DNA from: an uncultured Aquimarina sp.
GTDB lineage: Bacteria; Bacteroidota; Bacteroidia; Flavobacteriales; Flavobacteriaceae
Assembly (NCBI GenBank): GCA_947492105.1
Contig: CANLMN010000007.1
Span: forward strand, 62,001-126,000
Direction of reading: 5' to 3'
DNA: 64,000 nucleotides
The notes beneath the pieces were generated by a model. It saw only the letters and a program-made list of their open reading frames with translations. It searched no databases and was not told the origin of the DNA. Numbering within the stretch: the stretch's first letter is position 1; each line of letters opens with the position of its first letter. Below are positions 55,445 through 64,000 of this stretch, piece by piece. The position numbers were made by a program, and so were the translations under genes.

Positions 55445-56110
55445 ATGAACAATAATAAGTACAGTTTGCAATATATTTCACAAGGATCTACTTCTTTTGA
55501 ACATATCCAAAATATAGGCAAGGTATGTGAGGCAGGATGTCGATGGGTGCAATTACGTCTCAAAGATGTTTCTGTATTAGAGCACCTAGAAACGGCACAG
55601 AAAGTGCGTGCGATCTGTGATCAATATGGCGCAGTTTTTATAGTGAATGATAGTATTGGTATAGCAGCAGAATCAAAAGCAGATGGTGTACACCTTGGCT
55701 TAGATGACGCAAACCCCAAAGAGGCCCGAAAAATTTTGGGAGAGAATGCAATTATCGGAGGTACAGCGAATATAATAGAACACTGCTTGCAACATGTTGC
55801 GGATGGAGTGGATTATATCGGTTTGGGACCTTTTCGCTTTACGGAAACCAAAAAGAAATTGAGTCCGACTCTAGGGGTATCAGGGTATCATGATATTTTG
55901 GACGATTTGCGCACCAGAGAGATAACAATTCCAATCATTGCTATAGGAGGGATTACTGTTACGGATATTGCTACGATACTACAAACGGGCGTTTCTGGAA
56001 TAGCGGTCTCAGGAATTTTGAGCCAGACGGCAGAAAATGATTTGGAAGAATTAATTAACGAAATTATGACAATTGCTAGAAGTCAACGACGAATAGCGAA
56101 TAGTGAATAG
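55445..56110 (+). CDS. thiE: Thiamine-phosphate synthase, second copy
   Basis: Joins hydroxymethylpyrimidine pyrophosphate and thiazole phosphate to thiamine phosphate. The 221-aa protein carries the standard ThiE motifs: [27 protein letters not shown] (phosphate loop) and AIGGITVTD, with SGIAVSGIL near the end. It is therefore the likelier of the two ThiE-type proteins to be the real synthase. The C-terminal ~10 residues run up to 1 base before the thiG ATG. Confidence 0.9.
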   Translation: MNNNKYSLQYISQGSTSFEHIQNIGKVCEAGCRWVQLRLKDVSVLEHLETAQKVRAICDQYGAVFIVNDSIGIAAESKADGVHLGLDDANPKEARKILGENAIIGGTANIIEHCLQHVADGVDYIGLGPFRFTETKKKLSPTLGVSGYHDILDDLRTREITIPIIAIGGITVTDIATILQTGVSGIAVSGILSQTAENDLEELINEIMTIARSQRRIANSE

Positions 56111-56111
56111 A

Positions 56112-56879
56112 ATGGATATACTTAAAATAGCAGACAAAGAATTTACTTCTCGACTTTTTACTGGAACCGGAAAATTCAGTTCTTCACAATTAATGGAAGA
56201 CGCATTAGTCGTTTCAGAGAGTGAGCTGGTAACCGTGGCGCTTAAACGTGTTGAGGTAAGTGACAAAAAGGATGATATCTTGATACATCTACAACATCCA
56301 CAGATTAATTTGTTACCAAATACATCTGGAGTCAGAGATGCCAAAGAAGCTGTTTTTGCTGCACAAATGGCGCGCGAGGCATTAGGTACTAATTGGATCA
56401 AATTGGAAATACATCCCGATCCCAAGTATTTATTACCAGATCCTATCGAAACATTAAAAGCTGCAGAAGAACTTGTGCGCTTGGGTTTTGTTGTGATGCC
56501 TTACATCCATGCAGATCCCGTTTTGTGTAAACGTTTAGAAGAAGTAGGAGTGCAGTGTGTTATGCCTTTGGGAGCACCTATAGGTAGTAACAAGGGGTTA
56601 AAAACACAAGATTTCTTAGAGATTATTATTGATCAAAGTACCGTTCCTGTGATCGTAGACGCAGGTATTGGGGCTCCATCACATGCTGCAGCTGCTATGG
56701 AGTTGGGAGCAGATGCCGTATTGGTAAATACAGCAATAGCCGTGTCACAAAACCCGATTGCGATGGCAAAAGCCTTCAGAATGGCAGTGGAGGCTGGTCG
56801 TATCGCATATAAGGCAAAGTTAGCACCAGTAAAACAACATGCCGAGGCAAGTAGTCCATTGACGGCATTTTTGGACTAA
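56112..56879 (+). CDS. thiG: Thiazole synthase
   Basis: Builds the thiazole phosphate ring from deoxyxylulose phosphate, dehydroglycine and ThiS thiocarboxylate. Started at ATG 56112 the protein has 255 aa; a GTG nine bases upstream overlapping thiE2 is also possible. The Schiff-base lysine is in [10 protein letters not shown] (K97 in this numbering), with GTGKFSS at the N-terminus, [30 protein letters not shown] and VLVNTAIA as further family marks. Placed directly between thiE2 and thiH. Confidence 0.96.
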   Translation: MDILKIADKEFTSRLFTGTGKFSSSQLMEDALVVSESELVTVALKRVEVSDKKDDILIHLQHPQINLLPNTSGVRDAKEAVFAAQMAREALGTNWIKLEIHPDPKYLLPDPIETLKAAEELVRLGFVVMPYIHADPVLCKRLEEVGVQCVMPLGAPIGSNKGLKTQDFLEIIIDQSTVPVIVDAGIGAPSHAAAAMELGADAVLVNTAIAVSQNPIAMAKAFRMAVEAGRIAYKAKLAPVKQHAEASSPLTAFLD

Positions 56880-56931
56880 TAAAAAATAATAAATACGAGT
56901 TAGTAGCTATAAGCCAAAAGTCAATTGCTTC

Positions 56932-58044
56932 ATGACAAAATCATTCAAAAATATATTTGAACAGTATAATTGGGATACGATCACCTCTGAGATTTATCAA
57001 AAAACAGAGGCGGATGTATTGCGTGCATTAGGGAATACAAAAAGAGATTTAGAAGATTTCAAAGCCTTAATTTCACCAGCAGCCAAACCCTACTTGGAAC
57101 AAATGGCGCAATTGAGTAATCGATTGACCAAAAAACGTTTTGGGAATACTATCCAGATGTATATCCCCATGTATCTCAGCAATGAGTGCCAGAATATCTG
57201 TACCTATTGTGGATTTAGTATGACCAATAAAATCCCTCGTAGAACACTAAATGATGCCGAAATTCTCAAAGAAGTTGCGTTTCTAAAAGCAAAGGGTTAT
57301 GAGCACATTCTACTAGTAACCGGAGAGGCAAACAAAACAGTGGGGGTAGATTATATCAATCATGCGATCCAGTTGATAAAAGGGCAATTTGCAAATATTA
57401 CAATGGAGGTTCAGCCATTGGATCAGCCAGATTATGAGCAGCTCATAGATAGTGGACTGTACGCAGTTTTGGTATATCAAGAAACCTATCACAAAGAAGA
57501 GTACAAAAAACATCACCCCAAGGGAAAGAAAAGTAATTTTGATTATCGCCTAGAAACCCCTGATCGATTAGGGAGGGCAGGAGTACATAAAATAGGTTTG
57601 GGCGCATTGTTTGGATTAGAAGATTGGCGTGCCGATAGCTTTTTTACTGCTTTGCATCTACGGTATTTGCAAAAAACATATTGGAAAACAAAGTATTCTA
57701 TTTCTTTTCCGAGACTACGGCCGCATAGTGGTGGATTGGAACCCAAGGTAGAAATGACCGATCCTGATTTGGTACAGTTAATTTGTGCTTATAGATTATT
57801 GGATGAAGATGTAGAACTGTCACTCTCTACCCGTGAGAGTGAGGTGTTTCGTAACAACGTAGTGCAGTTGGGAATCACCTCAGTTAGTGCAGAGTCCAAA
57901 ACAAATCCAGGAGGGTACGTGGTAGAAAAACAATCTTTGGAGCAATTCGAGATCTCTGATGAGCGCCCTACAGAAGAAATTGTAACGATGCTCAAAAACC
58001 AAGGACTAGAAGTAGTTTGGAAGGATTGGGAGCACTTTTCGTAA
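56932..58044 (+). CDS. thiH: 2-iminoacetate synthase (radical SAM)
   Basis: Cleaves tyrosine to dehydroglycine and p-cresol for the thiazole ring. The 370-aa protein has the radical SAM motif CQNICTYC (C86, C90, C93), LVTGEANK, and PRLRPHSGG in the C-terminal half. Anaerobic-type thiazole synthesis (ThiH rather than ThiO) is thus used. It is the last gene of the operon run. Tyrosine use links it loosely with the hppD/hmgA tyrosine pathway elsewhere in the window, but there is no genetic coupling. Confidence 0.96.
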   Translation: MTKSFKNIFEQYNWDTITSEIYQKTEADVLRALGNTKRDLEDFKALISPAAKPYLEQMAQLSNRLTKKRFGNTIQMYIPMYLSNECQNICTYCGFSMTNKIPRRTLNDAEILKEVAFLKAKGYEHILLVTGEANKTVGVDYINHAIQLIKGQFANITMEVQPLDQPDYEQLIDSGLYAVLVYQETYHKEEYKKHHPKGKKSNFDYRLETPDRLGRAGVHKIGLGALFGLEDWRADSFFTALHLRYLQKTYWKTKYSISFPRLRPHSGGLEPKVEMTDPDLVQLICAYRLLDEDVELSLSTRESEVFRNNVVQLGITSVSAESKTNPGGYVVEKQSLEQFEISDERPTEEIVTMLKNQGLEVVWKDWEHFS

Positions 58045-58067
58045 TGAAAATATCTCAATAGTTGTTT

Positions 58068-58979
58068 TTATTCGGAAGTTTCTGGCTTTTGAGAGAGTAA
58101 GATGTAGAGCATGGATTTAGAGTCAGAAGGGTGTTCTATATGTGTTTTTTCTTTGAGAATAAGGAGTAGCGTAGCCAATGGTACCAGCCCGTGTGCCAGT
58201 CGGAATAATGTGAGATGTAGATGCTGATGCAAAGAAATAAGAATAAAATCCATATCAAAATTAGCCCATACTCTAGCAAAAGCTGTTAATAATCCCCATA
58301 TAGTGGCGTACCACAAGGCGTAGGAGCTAGTTTTAGAAAAAAATAACAATGGTACTAATAACAAATCTAGCATACCAGCAATATACAATAGTGTAATGGC
58401 TTGATGCTCGGAGCAACCAATGCTGTTGATTAAGAGATCTACAAAGTTACCCGGGACAGGATAGATACCTATGGCATAGAGTCCATGTGCACAAAAGGTT
58501 AACGCAATGAGAGTTTTTAATAAAAGATGTATGTTATTTGAGTGATGGTTTTGGAGGATGTAAACCAATGCTAGAGGGATTCCTATTTGGATGCTATGCT
58601 CAAAGAATTGCGCAAGATGATAAAATTTTTCTTTTGTAGTCAAAATTGCTAATAGTAGCAAACCTAAACTTCCCAAAACAATAGGGAAACGGGTGAATTT
58701 GATAGTTCTCTTAGTGGTAAATAGTACGGCAATAGTTGCAATTGCATACAAAATGCCATAGCCAAAAACTAAGCGTTGTACGTTTTGATCAATAACAGGA
58801 TTTGTTGCATAAAGATGCCATGGTGTTTCAAAAAAACCTTCTATTACAGGTTTTAGTAATGCTTCATCCCAAAAAAAACTTCTATAAGGGGCATCCCAAA
58901 AAAGATGTTGCCACGCACGACCTGCAAAAACTAATAGGGTGGCGATTTTTAGTACTATAAAAAAAGGACTGTTTTTCAT
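58068..58979 (-). CDS. Polytopic membrane protein, function unknown
   Basis: A 303-aa protein from the ATG 58977-58979 (MKNSPFFIVL); an ATG six codons upstream is possible. About eight hydrophobic segments are visible. The N-terminal LVFAGRAWQHLFWDAPYRSF is distinctive but I cannot name the family; DoxX- or HTTM-like folds are possibilities. It points towards thiH and ends 23 bases past its stop, so it has been placed, with the next gene, between thiH and thiF. Confidence 0.7.
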   Translation of the reverse strand: MKNSPFFIVLKIATLLVFAGRAWQHLFWDAPYRSFFWDEALLKPVIEGFFETPWHLYATNPVIDQNVQRLVFGYGILYAIATIAVLFTTKRTIKFTRFPIVLGSLGLLLLAILTTKEKFYHLAQFFEHSIQIGIPLALVYILQNHHSNNIHLLLKTLIALTFCAHGLYAIGIYPVPGNFVDLLINSIGCSEHQAITLLYIAGMLDLLLVPLLFFSKTSSYALWYATIWGLLTAFARVWANFDMDFILISLHQHLHLTLFRLAHGLVPLATLLLILKEKTHIEHPSDSKSMLYILLSQKPETSE

Positions 58980-59325
58980 CTGATTTTTTTTGAACAATGT
59001 AAAATAAGAGGTTTTTTGTTTTAGGATAATTATAGCTTTGTTAAGTTTTTGATAAGCTTATGTTTTGTGATGTATAATAATACACTATTGTCTTGGGGAG
59101 TTATTTGGGATGTAGTCCTTGTTGTTTTTTATTATAAAATCACACCGTAACTATGAATATACTTGGATTTTGTAGCTTCAGTAGGAGAAAAAGATTCCTG
59201 TTTTTTGGCTCAAAAAAAGGTGTTTTTGGTATTAAGTATTGGTTAATAATGAATTAAGTGCTTTTTATTTGAGCAAAGGTGTTTTAGTATTGCATGTGTT
59301 AACCCATGCTACAAAATACATGAAC
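58980..59325. other. Divergent intergenic region
   Basis: 346 bases between diverging genes. TAGCTTTG at 59033-59040 (plus strand) fits the -7 consensus, but the nearest upstream TTG is 14 bases away rather than 19, so the promoter is uncertain. No repeats of the three families. Confidence 0.45.
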
Positions 59326-61584
59326 ATGAAAAAAATATTGTTTCTATTGTTTTTATTGATAACATTGTTTAGTTATGGAAGAACGGACAAATATCGATTA
59401 ACACTCCGAGATAATCCAGCTACCTCGATCGTTATTGGTTGGGATCAATTCTCAGGAAATGGGGCTACTGTCTATTACGGAACAACGGATTATGGAACCA
59501 ATTATCAACAATATCAAAATAGCAAAGCACCAGATCGGACGGTTTTTTACAAAGGAATGAATAATCAATTTGTGCGGCTTAATGGATTACAAGCAGCTAC
59601 AGCTTATTATTTTGTAATCAAAGATAGCGAGGGGGTGAGTAAGCGTTTTTGGTTCAAGACCGCAACCGCAGATCAGAGCAGACTTTCTTTTATTGCAGGA
59701 GGCGATTCGAGGAATAATAGAACACCAAGACGTAATGCAAATTCTTTGGTAGCCAAATTAAAACCTCATGCCGTTTTTTTTGGTGGTGATATGACAGATA
59801 ACGATACAAATAGTCAATGGCAAACATGGTTTGATGATTGGCAACTCACTATTGCTAGTGATAACCGGATGTTCCCAATCATAGCAGCAAGGGGTAATCA
59901 CGAGGGGAGTAACAAGAGTATCTATAATTTATTTGATGTCCCTTCGACTAGTATTTATTACGGGATTACTTTTGGGGATAATTTGATAAGAACTTATACA
60001 TTGAATACCGAAATTTCGATCTCGGGGAATCAAACGGAATGGTTAGAGAATGATCTCAGTGCTAATGAAAAGGTGTTGTGGAAAATGGCACAATATCATA
60101 AGCCTATGCGACCACATGTTTCTTACAAAAGAGAAGGGAATAATCAGTATAGTAATTGGGCAGAATTGTTTTATGACAAAGGAGTGCGTTTGGTTGTAGA
60201 ATGTGATGCACATACAGTAAAGTCAACGTGGCCTGTACGACCTTCATCAGGTTCAGGAAATGATGAAGGGTTTGTTCGAGAAAATAGTAAAGGAACGGTC
60301 TATGTGGGAGAAGGGTGCTGGGGTGCACCATTGCGTAGTAGTAATGATGCTAAACAGTGGACACGAAATTCTGGAAGTTTTAATCAATTCAAGTGGATTT
60401 TTGTAGACAAAGACAAGATTGAGACACGAACTATACGCGTGGATAATGCCAGTGCTGTTGGAGCTGTGTCTAATAATAATGTGTTCGTAATACCTAGCGA
60501 GCTAGATATATGGAGTCCTACTAACGGAGAGGTGGTCATTCTACAAAACGAGACAACACCAGATCCTACACCTATTCCCAGCTCAGGAACACTTAGAATA
60601 CCTATTACAAATGGAGATGATGATGTAGAGGAGGATAAGAATGGAAAGATTTATAGTGATAGCTCAGACTTGGAATTGGTATACGACTTTTATAATACTA
60701 ATAGTTATCAAACTATAGGTTTACGATTTCAGAAGGTGCCTTTGCCAAAGGATGCGATCATTACCTCTGCATATATTCAGTTTACGGCAGATGAGAGTGA
60801 TAATAATGGCAATGTCAAATTAGAGTTTTCTTTGCATGCTAGTGCTAATTCCAGTGCATTTTCTTCTAATAACAATGTCTCGAGCAGAGCAGTTTTTGGC
60901 GAAAGCGTGGTATGGCGTCCAGGACCATGGTTAAGTGGTCAAAATGGGAATAACCAAAAAACGCTAGATCTTTCAGAAATGCTTCAATTATTGGTAAATC
61001 AAGACGGGTGGAATCCCGGAAATAGTCTGAGTTTTAGGATTAGAGGTTTGGATAAATCGTTGGTCAATAAAGATGCTAAGCGCGTAGCAGATTCGTTTGA
61101 AGGTGGGAGTGATAAAGCACCAATATTAGTTATTGCATATGAGAAGCGTATGGATATCTGTGCGGGTACGGTACTGTGGGAGTCTAGAGCGTATAAACTT
61201 GGCGAAAAAGTGGTGTACCAAGGCTCTTTATACGAAAAAACACAAGAATCTTGGAAACAGATAGGTACTTGTGCTGCTCATAAAGCGACAAAGAACACTA
61301 GGAGTTTGTCTCCCCCTATAAAAGATGTGGAGCTTCATGATGTTGTGGTGACTCCAAATCCATTTCATGATACCATCAGCGTACGATTTCCAAGGAATTG
61401 GATAGGGACTACAGTAGCACTCAAATTGTATAATATAAAAGGACAGTTAGTGTATCAAAAAAAGACAAAAGTTACTAATAGTCCACATACGATAGTTTCA
61501 GAGATTCTAGTTAAAGGTGCGTATATTCTTAAAATTGAATCGGATAGCCTTCGAATCAATCGTCAATTACTACTAAAAAAATAA
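59326..61584 (+). CDS. Secreted purple-acid-phosphatase-like metallophosphoesterase with T9SS tail
   Basis: A 752-aa protein from the ATG 59326 (MKKILFLLFL signal peptide; an ATG two codons earlier is equally possible). Order: fibronectin-III-like domain (~20-110), metallophosphoesterase domain (~118-370) with GGDSR, GGDMTDN, ARGNHEGS, QYHKPMRPH and CDAHTV metal-site motifs, a ~170-residue beta domain (ITNGDDDVEEDKNGKIYSDS), a short carbohydrate-binding-like motif (WESRAYKLGEKVVYQGSLYE, CBM5/12-type) and a type A sorting domain (TPNPFHDTISVRF). Secretion to the surface and phosphate-ester or nucleotide hydrolysis are inferred. It interrupts the thi gene run. Confidence 0.88.
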   Translation: MKKILFLLFLLITLFSYGRTDKYRLTLRDNPATSIVIGWDQFSGNGATVYYGTTDYGTNYQQYQNSKAPDRTVFYKGMNNQFVRLNGLQAATAYYFVIKDSEGVSKRFWFKTATADQSRLSFIAGGDSRNNRTPRRNANSLVAKLKPHAVFFGGDMTDNDTNSQWQTWFDDWQLTIASDNRMFPIIAARGNHEGSNKSIYNLFDVPSTSIYYGITFGDNLIRTYTLNTEISISGNQTEWLENDLSANEKVLWKMAQYHKPMRPHVSYKREGNNQYSNWAELFYDKGVRLVVECDAHTVKSTWPVRPSSGSGNDEGFVRENSKGTVYVGEGCWGAPLRSSNDAKQWTRNSGSFNQFKWIFVDKDKIETRTIRVDNASAVGAVSNNNVFVIPSELDIWSPTNGEVVILQNETTPDPTPIPSSGTLRIPITNGDDDVEEDKNGKIYSDSSDLELVYDFYNTNSYQTIGLRFQKVPLPKDAIITSAYIQFTADESDNNGNVKLEFSLHASANSSAFSSNNNVSSRAVFGESVVWRPGPWLSGQNGNNQKTLDLSEMLQLLVNQDGWNPGNSLSFRIRGLDKSLVNKDAKRVADSFEGGSDKAPILVIAYEKRMDICAGTVLWESRAYKLGEKVVYQGSLYEKTQESWKQIGTCAAHKATKNTRSLSPPIKDVELHDVVVTPNPFHDTISVRFPRNWIGTTVALKLYNIKGQLVYQKKTKVTNSPHTIVSEILVKGAYILKIESDSLRINRQLLLKK

Positions 61585-61618
61585 CGAATAGTACTCTTTG
61601 CATTTTTATTAATTCTTC

Positions 61619-61662
61619 AAAAACCATAAGCCAAAAGTCCCATTTGGTTATGGTTTTCTTTT
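61619..61662 (+). terminator. Terminator after the phosphoesterase gene
   Basis: Stem AAAACCATAAGCCAAA / TTTGGTTATGGTTTT with a single bulged base and a 7-base loop, followed by CTTTTTT. Lies 35 bases after the stop. Confidence 0.85.
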
Positions 61663-61778
61663 TTGGTGCTCTTTTTTAGATCAATACCATTCAAAATACT
61701 ATTGTAATCTGTAACTGTTTTTTTTTTGAATGGTATGAGAATAGGTGGGTAAAAACATATGGAGGATAGGCTAAGGTT

Positions 61779-61947
61779 GTACCATTTGTTGTTTGAATTT
61801 ATCCGGAAAGAAAGATAAAGATTTTTTTGTTTCAGCTTCAGTAGAAACATCAAGCATAGCCTTAGTGACGGTTTATTTTTATGCTGAAGCTGAGGCGAGA
61901 AAAGAAAAATTTTATCTCAGTAAATTCAAAGGATAGATGGTGTTATA
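61779..61947. repeat. Family-1 palindromic element, copy D
   Basis: A 169-bp copy: GTACCATTTGTTGTTTGAAT at the left, GGATAGATGGTGTTATA at the right, inner pair TTTCAGCTTCAG / CTGAAGCTGA, centre CAAGCATAGCCTTAGTGACG. The centre nearly equals the AAGCATAGCCTTAGCTACG centre of the complete family-2 element at 836-998. Confidence 0.8.
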
Positions 61948-62286
61948 TGTCTGTTGAGCGATCCGCCACTTCGATAAGGGAGAAAATGATTACAGAGGTG
62001 ATTTTTTTTTAAGCCAGAAGAGACTTTTCTAATAGTCTAGTTAATTGCGGCTATTCTATGAGTGTATCCCTAGATTTAGGCTATTGCGGAATAGTAACTA
62101 AAAGCTTCTGAGAGACAAGAATCGGTACAAGATTGCATTATTATCGGAGTTGTCTTTTTTGGTAAAAAAAAAACGCCGTGATTGTAGTGTGTAGCATCGA
62201 TTATGGAATATATTGGCAATTTATTTTGATATAAAAAGAACAGAGCAATATGCATGTAAGGTATCTAATTTGCTATTATAAGGTTG

Positions 62287-62294
62287 TATCTTTG
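62287..62294 (+). promoter_or_regulatory. Perfect -7 box before thiF
   Basis: TATCTTTG matches TAnnTTTG exactly; a TTTG lies 14 bases upstream, closer than the usual 19. It would give thiF its own promoter, fitting its separation from the thi operon, with a leader of about 55 bases. Confidence 0.5.
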
Positions 62295-62355
62295 TGTACT
62301 GTGACAGACCAGATTATTGAAATCAGTTCGAAACATTTGGCTAATAATTCAGAAA

Positions 62356-63429
62356 ATGCTCAGTAAACAAGAAAAAATACAGTATCACCGTCATCTTATC
62401 TTGGATCAGATTGGAGAGTCGGGTCAAGAAAAACTTAGAAAAAGCAAAGTTTTGGTTATCGGTGCTGGAGGATTGGGTTGTCCGATATTGCAATATTTGA
62501 CAGCAGCAGGTGTAGGTACTATCGGGATTGTTGATGGTGATATGATAGATCAGACCAATTTGCAACGACAAATTTTGTATACTGTATCTGATATTGGGAA
62601 ACCCAAAGCCCGGGTTGCAGCAGAACGTCTTACCCAACTCAATCCACATATTAGCTTAGTGGTATACGAGGATTTTTTGAATGTAGAAAATGCGATAGCA
62701 CTTTTTGAACAGTATGATATCATTGTAGATGGAAGTGATAATTTTCCAACTCGATATTTGGTCAATGATGCTTGTGTGTTGACTGATAAGCCACTAGTTT
62801 TTGGATCTATATTCAAGTTTCAAGGGCAGGTGTCTGTATTTAATTTTCAGGGAAGTGGTACATATCGTTGTTTGTATCCTACGCCGCCAACACCAGATAC
62901 TGTTCCTAATTGCTCGGATGTTGGTGTTTTGGGGGTTTTGTCAGGAATAATTGGGAGTTTGCAGGCAAACGAGGTTATTAAGTTAATTACAGAAATCGGG
63001 AAGCCTCTCGTAGATACACTTCTTTATTTTGATGCATTGACCTTGGAGCAACAACAAGTATCTTTTAAGAAAGATACAGGGATTCATATATCCTCTTTGG
63101 AGGCAAGTTACGAATCTTTTTGTGGGGGTATTGTGGATGTTAATCAAGTACAAATTACAGCAGAAGAGGCGCAAAAAACATTGGATTCATACACCGTATT
63201 AGATGTTCGATCGTATGAGGAGTATGAATTGGAAAATATTGGAGGTGTCCATATTCCGCTTGACGAGTTGGATGACCGGTATGAAGAGATTCCTGACCAA
63301 AAGCCTGTTTTGGTATGCTGCTCATCTGGTAGACGGAGTGCGCTTGCCATAGATGTATTACAGGTTGAACTAGAGTCAACCCAATTTGTGAATCTTAAGG
63401 ACGGTTTGGATCGCTATTTTAATTTGTAA
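62356..63429 (+). CDS. thiF: ThiF/MoeB-family adenylyltransferase with rhodanese domain
   Basis: A 357-aa protein from the ATG 62356 (MLSKQEKIQYHRHL). The first ~240 residues are an E1-like adenylating domain: VLVIGAGGLGCPILQYL (nucleotide loop), DQTNLQRQILY, KPKARVAAERL, GSDNFPTRYLVND, and CLYPTPPTPDTVPNCSDVGV. The C-terminal ~100 residues are a rhodanese domain with catalytic-loop cysteine C322 (CCSSGRRS). ThiF would adenylate ThiS and the rhodanese part could pass sulfur to it; a MoeB-like role in molybdopterin synthesis cannot be excluded. The zinc Cys pairs common in MoeB are not complete. It is split from the thi operon by 4.3 kb. Confidence 0.9.
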   Translation: MLSKQEKIQYHRHLILDQIGESGQEKLRKSKVLVIGAGGLGCPILQYLTAAGVGTIGIVDGDMIDQTNLQRQILYTVSDIGKPKARVAAERLTQLNPHISLVVYEDFLNVENAIALFEQYDIIVDGSDNFPTRYLVNDACVLTDKPLVFGSIFKFQGQVSVFNFQGSGTYRCLYPTPPTPDTVPNCSDVGVLGVLSGIIGSLQANEVIKLITEIGKPLVDTLLYFDALTLEQQQVSFKKDTGIHISSLEASYESFCGGIVDVNQVQITAEEAQKTLDSYTVLDVRSYEEYELENIGGVHIPLDELDDRYEEIPDQKPVLVCCSSGRRSALAIDVLQVELESTQFVNLKDGLDRYFNL

Positions 63430-63862
63430 CAAAAAGTGTTCTTCCGCTTTTGGTAATACGATATCGACGTAGTGCAAATACTTGTTCTGGATTGTTTTTG
63501 CGTTGCCCTGTTACTATATTGTATGTGTTACCATCCTCACAGGAGCAAGTGGCTTCTATTCCTTTTAAGACTAGTTTTGAACAATCTTGAATAGGATGAT
63601 TGGGATCTGTCAAATCAAAAGCGGTAAATTGATTGTTGTCAATATTATAAATAACAACACCATTGGTGCTAATACCAGCATTGGCAAATTCAAAAGAACC
63701 ACCAGGAAAATCAAGGGAATCATACTCTGGGAGATCCAAGTTTATGCGGAAATCAACAGCTATATTCGGTAAAAAGTTATTATTATCTGGAAGAATGTTC
63801 TCGTCACCCTTACAGGAGGTTATGATTACAAGTAAGGTAAAGAAGGGGGCTAAACAACGCAT
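63419..63862 (-). CDS. Small lipoprotein, function unknown
   Basis: A 147-aa lipoprotein with lipobox ITSC (C17). The mature part holds a Cys-rich segment (DCSKLVLKGIEATCSCEDG) and ends ALRRYRITKSGRTLFVTN, faintly like the second half of a Rieske-type fold, but the C-x-H pairs of a Rieske cluster are not present. Its 3' end overlaps the 3' end of thiF by 11 bases, tail to tail. I do not recognise a named family. Confidence 0.75.
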   Translation of the reverse strand: MRCLAPFFTLLVIITSCKGDENILPDNNNFLPNIAVDFRINLDLPEYDSLDFPGGSFEFANAGISTNGVVIYNIDNNQFTAFDLTDPNHPIQDCSKLVLKGIEATCSCEDGNTYNIVTGQRKNNPEQVFALRRYRITKSGRTLFVTN

Positions 63863-63916
63863 TTTGCTAAATTTTCAGACAAGTTAGATAAAATATTATA
63901 ACGCAAAAAAAATTAC

Positions 63917-63924
63917 TATATTTG
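63917..63924 (+). promoter_or_regulatory. -7 promoter box of the gene at the right edge
   Basis: TATATTTG fits TAnnTTTG exactly. No clear TTG lies at -33. The start point would be near 63931, the first base before the perfect palindrome. Confidence 0.5.
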
Positions 63925-63931
63925 TTTTTAC

Positions 63932-63957
63932 AGAAATCCCATGATCATGGGATTTCT
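63932..63957 (+). promoter_or_regulatory. Perfect 26-bp palindrome at the mRNA 5' end
   Basis: AGAAATCCCATGA and its exact inverse form a 26-bp uninterrupted palindrome that would be the first bases of the transcript. It may be a 5'-end stabilising hairpin, or a DNA-binding site. A second small hairpin, CCCTG / CAGGG (63974-63978, 63986-63990), follows seven bases before the ATG at 63998. Confidence 0.6.
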
Positions 63958-63997
63958 TTGTATTTATAATATCCCCTGACAATAACAGGGACAAATA

Positions 63998-64000
63998 ATG
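63998..64000 (+). CDS. Start codon of a gene continuing beyond the window
   Basis: Only the ATG is in the window. It is placed as the likely start because a promoter box, a leader hairpin and a second hairpin precede it at sensible spacing. Product unknown. Confidence 0.4.

Larger units (their letters stand above)
61585..62355. other. Gene-free stretch before thiF
   Basis: 771 bases holding a terminator (61619-61662), a family-1 element (61779-61947) and a -7 promoter box (62287-62294). The rest, about 61950-62280, shows no frame or repeat I recognise. Confidence 0.55.

Noticed and set aside
59033-59040. Confident promoter for the phosphoesterase gene
   Set aside because: The -7 box fits, but no TTG is found at the 19-base spacing seen in the two best promoters of the window.
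61617-61853. 78-aa minus-strand frame
   Set aside because: Formed from terminator and family-1 repeat sequence.
63419-63862. Rieske iron-sulfur protein
   Set aside because: Cysteines are present but the paired C-x-H motifs that bind the cluster are not.

Overview
The window is AT-rich chromosomal DNA of a member of the Bacteroidota, most likely a marine Flavobacteriaceae. Evidence: secreted proteins with type IX secretion (T9SS) type A C-terminal sorting domains, promoters of the form TTG-N19-TAnnTTTG (clearest before uvrC and before the gene at 21.2-21.8 kb), DksA-like and LspA proteins of flavobacterial type, a dimeric-type glycyl-tRNA synthetase, and almost no Shine-Dalgarno signals. No rRNA, tRNA, CRISPR array, prophage or intact insertion sequence was seen.

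Layout. 0-4 kb: a partial DUF3108 gene and the tyrosine-catabolic pair hppD/hmgA. 4.3-9.8 kb: a patatin/Omp85 fusion coupled to uvrC, then a second DUF3108 gene and a small membrane protein. 9.9-13.3 kb: a compact operon of a retropepsin-like protein, a RimK-type ligase, a succinylglutamate-desuccinylase-like protein and 5-formyl-THF cyclo-ligase, then a single-domain response regulator. 13.3-15.7 kb: a cluster of palindromic repeats, an M57-like metalloprotease lipoprotein and a decayed coding tract. 15.7-26.8 kb: housekeeping genes (lspA, a dksA-like gene, ileS, an omega-amidase-like nitrilase, comF) and envelope proteins. 26.9-39.9 kb: three tandem ~4.4-kb units, each encoding a 1338-1350-aa secreted HEIGH metallopeptidase with a T9SS tail. 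40-50.9 kb: glyS, a YchJ-like protein with a small basic protein, a large envelope protein, xth, and a convergent NtrC-type regulator / hybrid histidine kinase pair. 51.2-58 kb: thiamine biosynthesis operon thiS-thiC-thiE1-thiD-thiE2-thiG-thiH under a TPP riboswitch. 58-64 kb: a membrane protein and a T9SS phosphoesterase separate thiH from thiF; a small lipoprotein and the leader of an unseen gene end the window.

Main points of interest. (1) The metallopeptidase array records its own origin: after copies 1 and 2 lies a 9-codon remnant of the 5' end of glyS, in both cases fused at the same point to a palindromic element and then to the 3' half of an upstream terminator. This fits one founding duplication followed by homologous amplification. 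Differences between copies cluster around the predicted active site and in one mid-protein segment, while the C-terminal ~270 residues are almost identical. (2) Three families of dispersed imperfect palindromes (~110-170 bp), with no transposase gene, sit between genes, sometimes side by side; a half-element of one family marks both duplication junctions. (3) The array terminators show compensatory base changes between copies. (4) Structured leader or intercistronic elements lie before thiS (TPP riboswitch), between thiC and thiE1, and before the gene that starts at the right edge.
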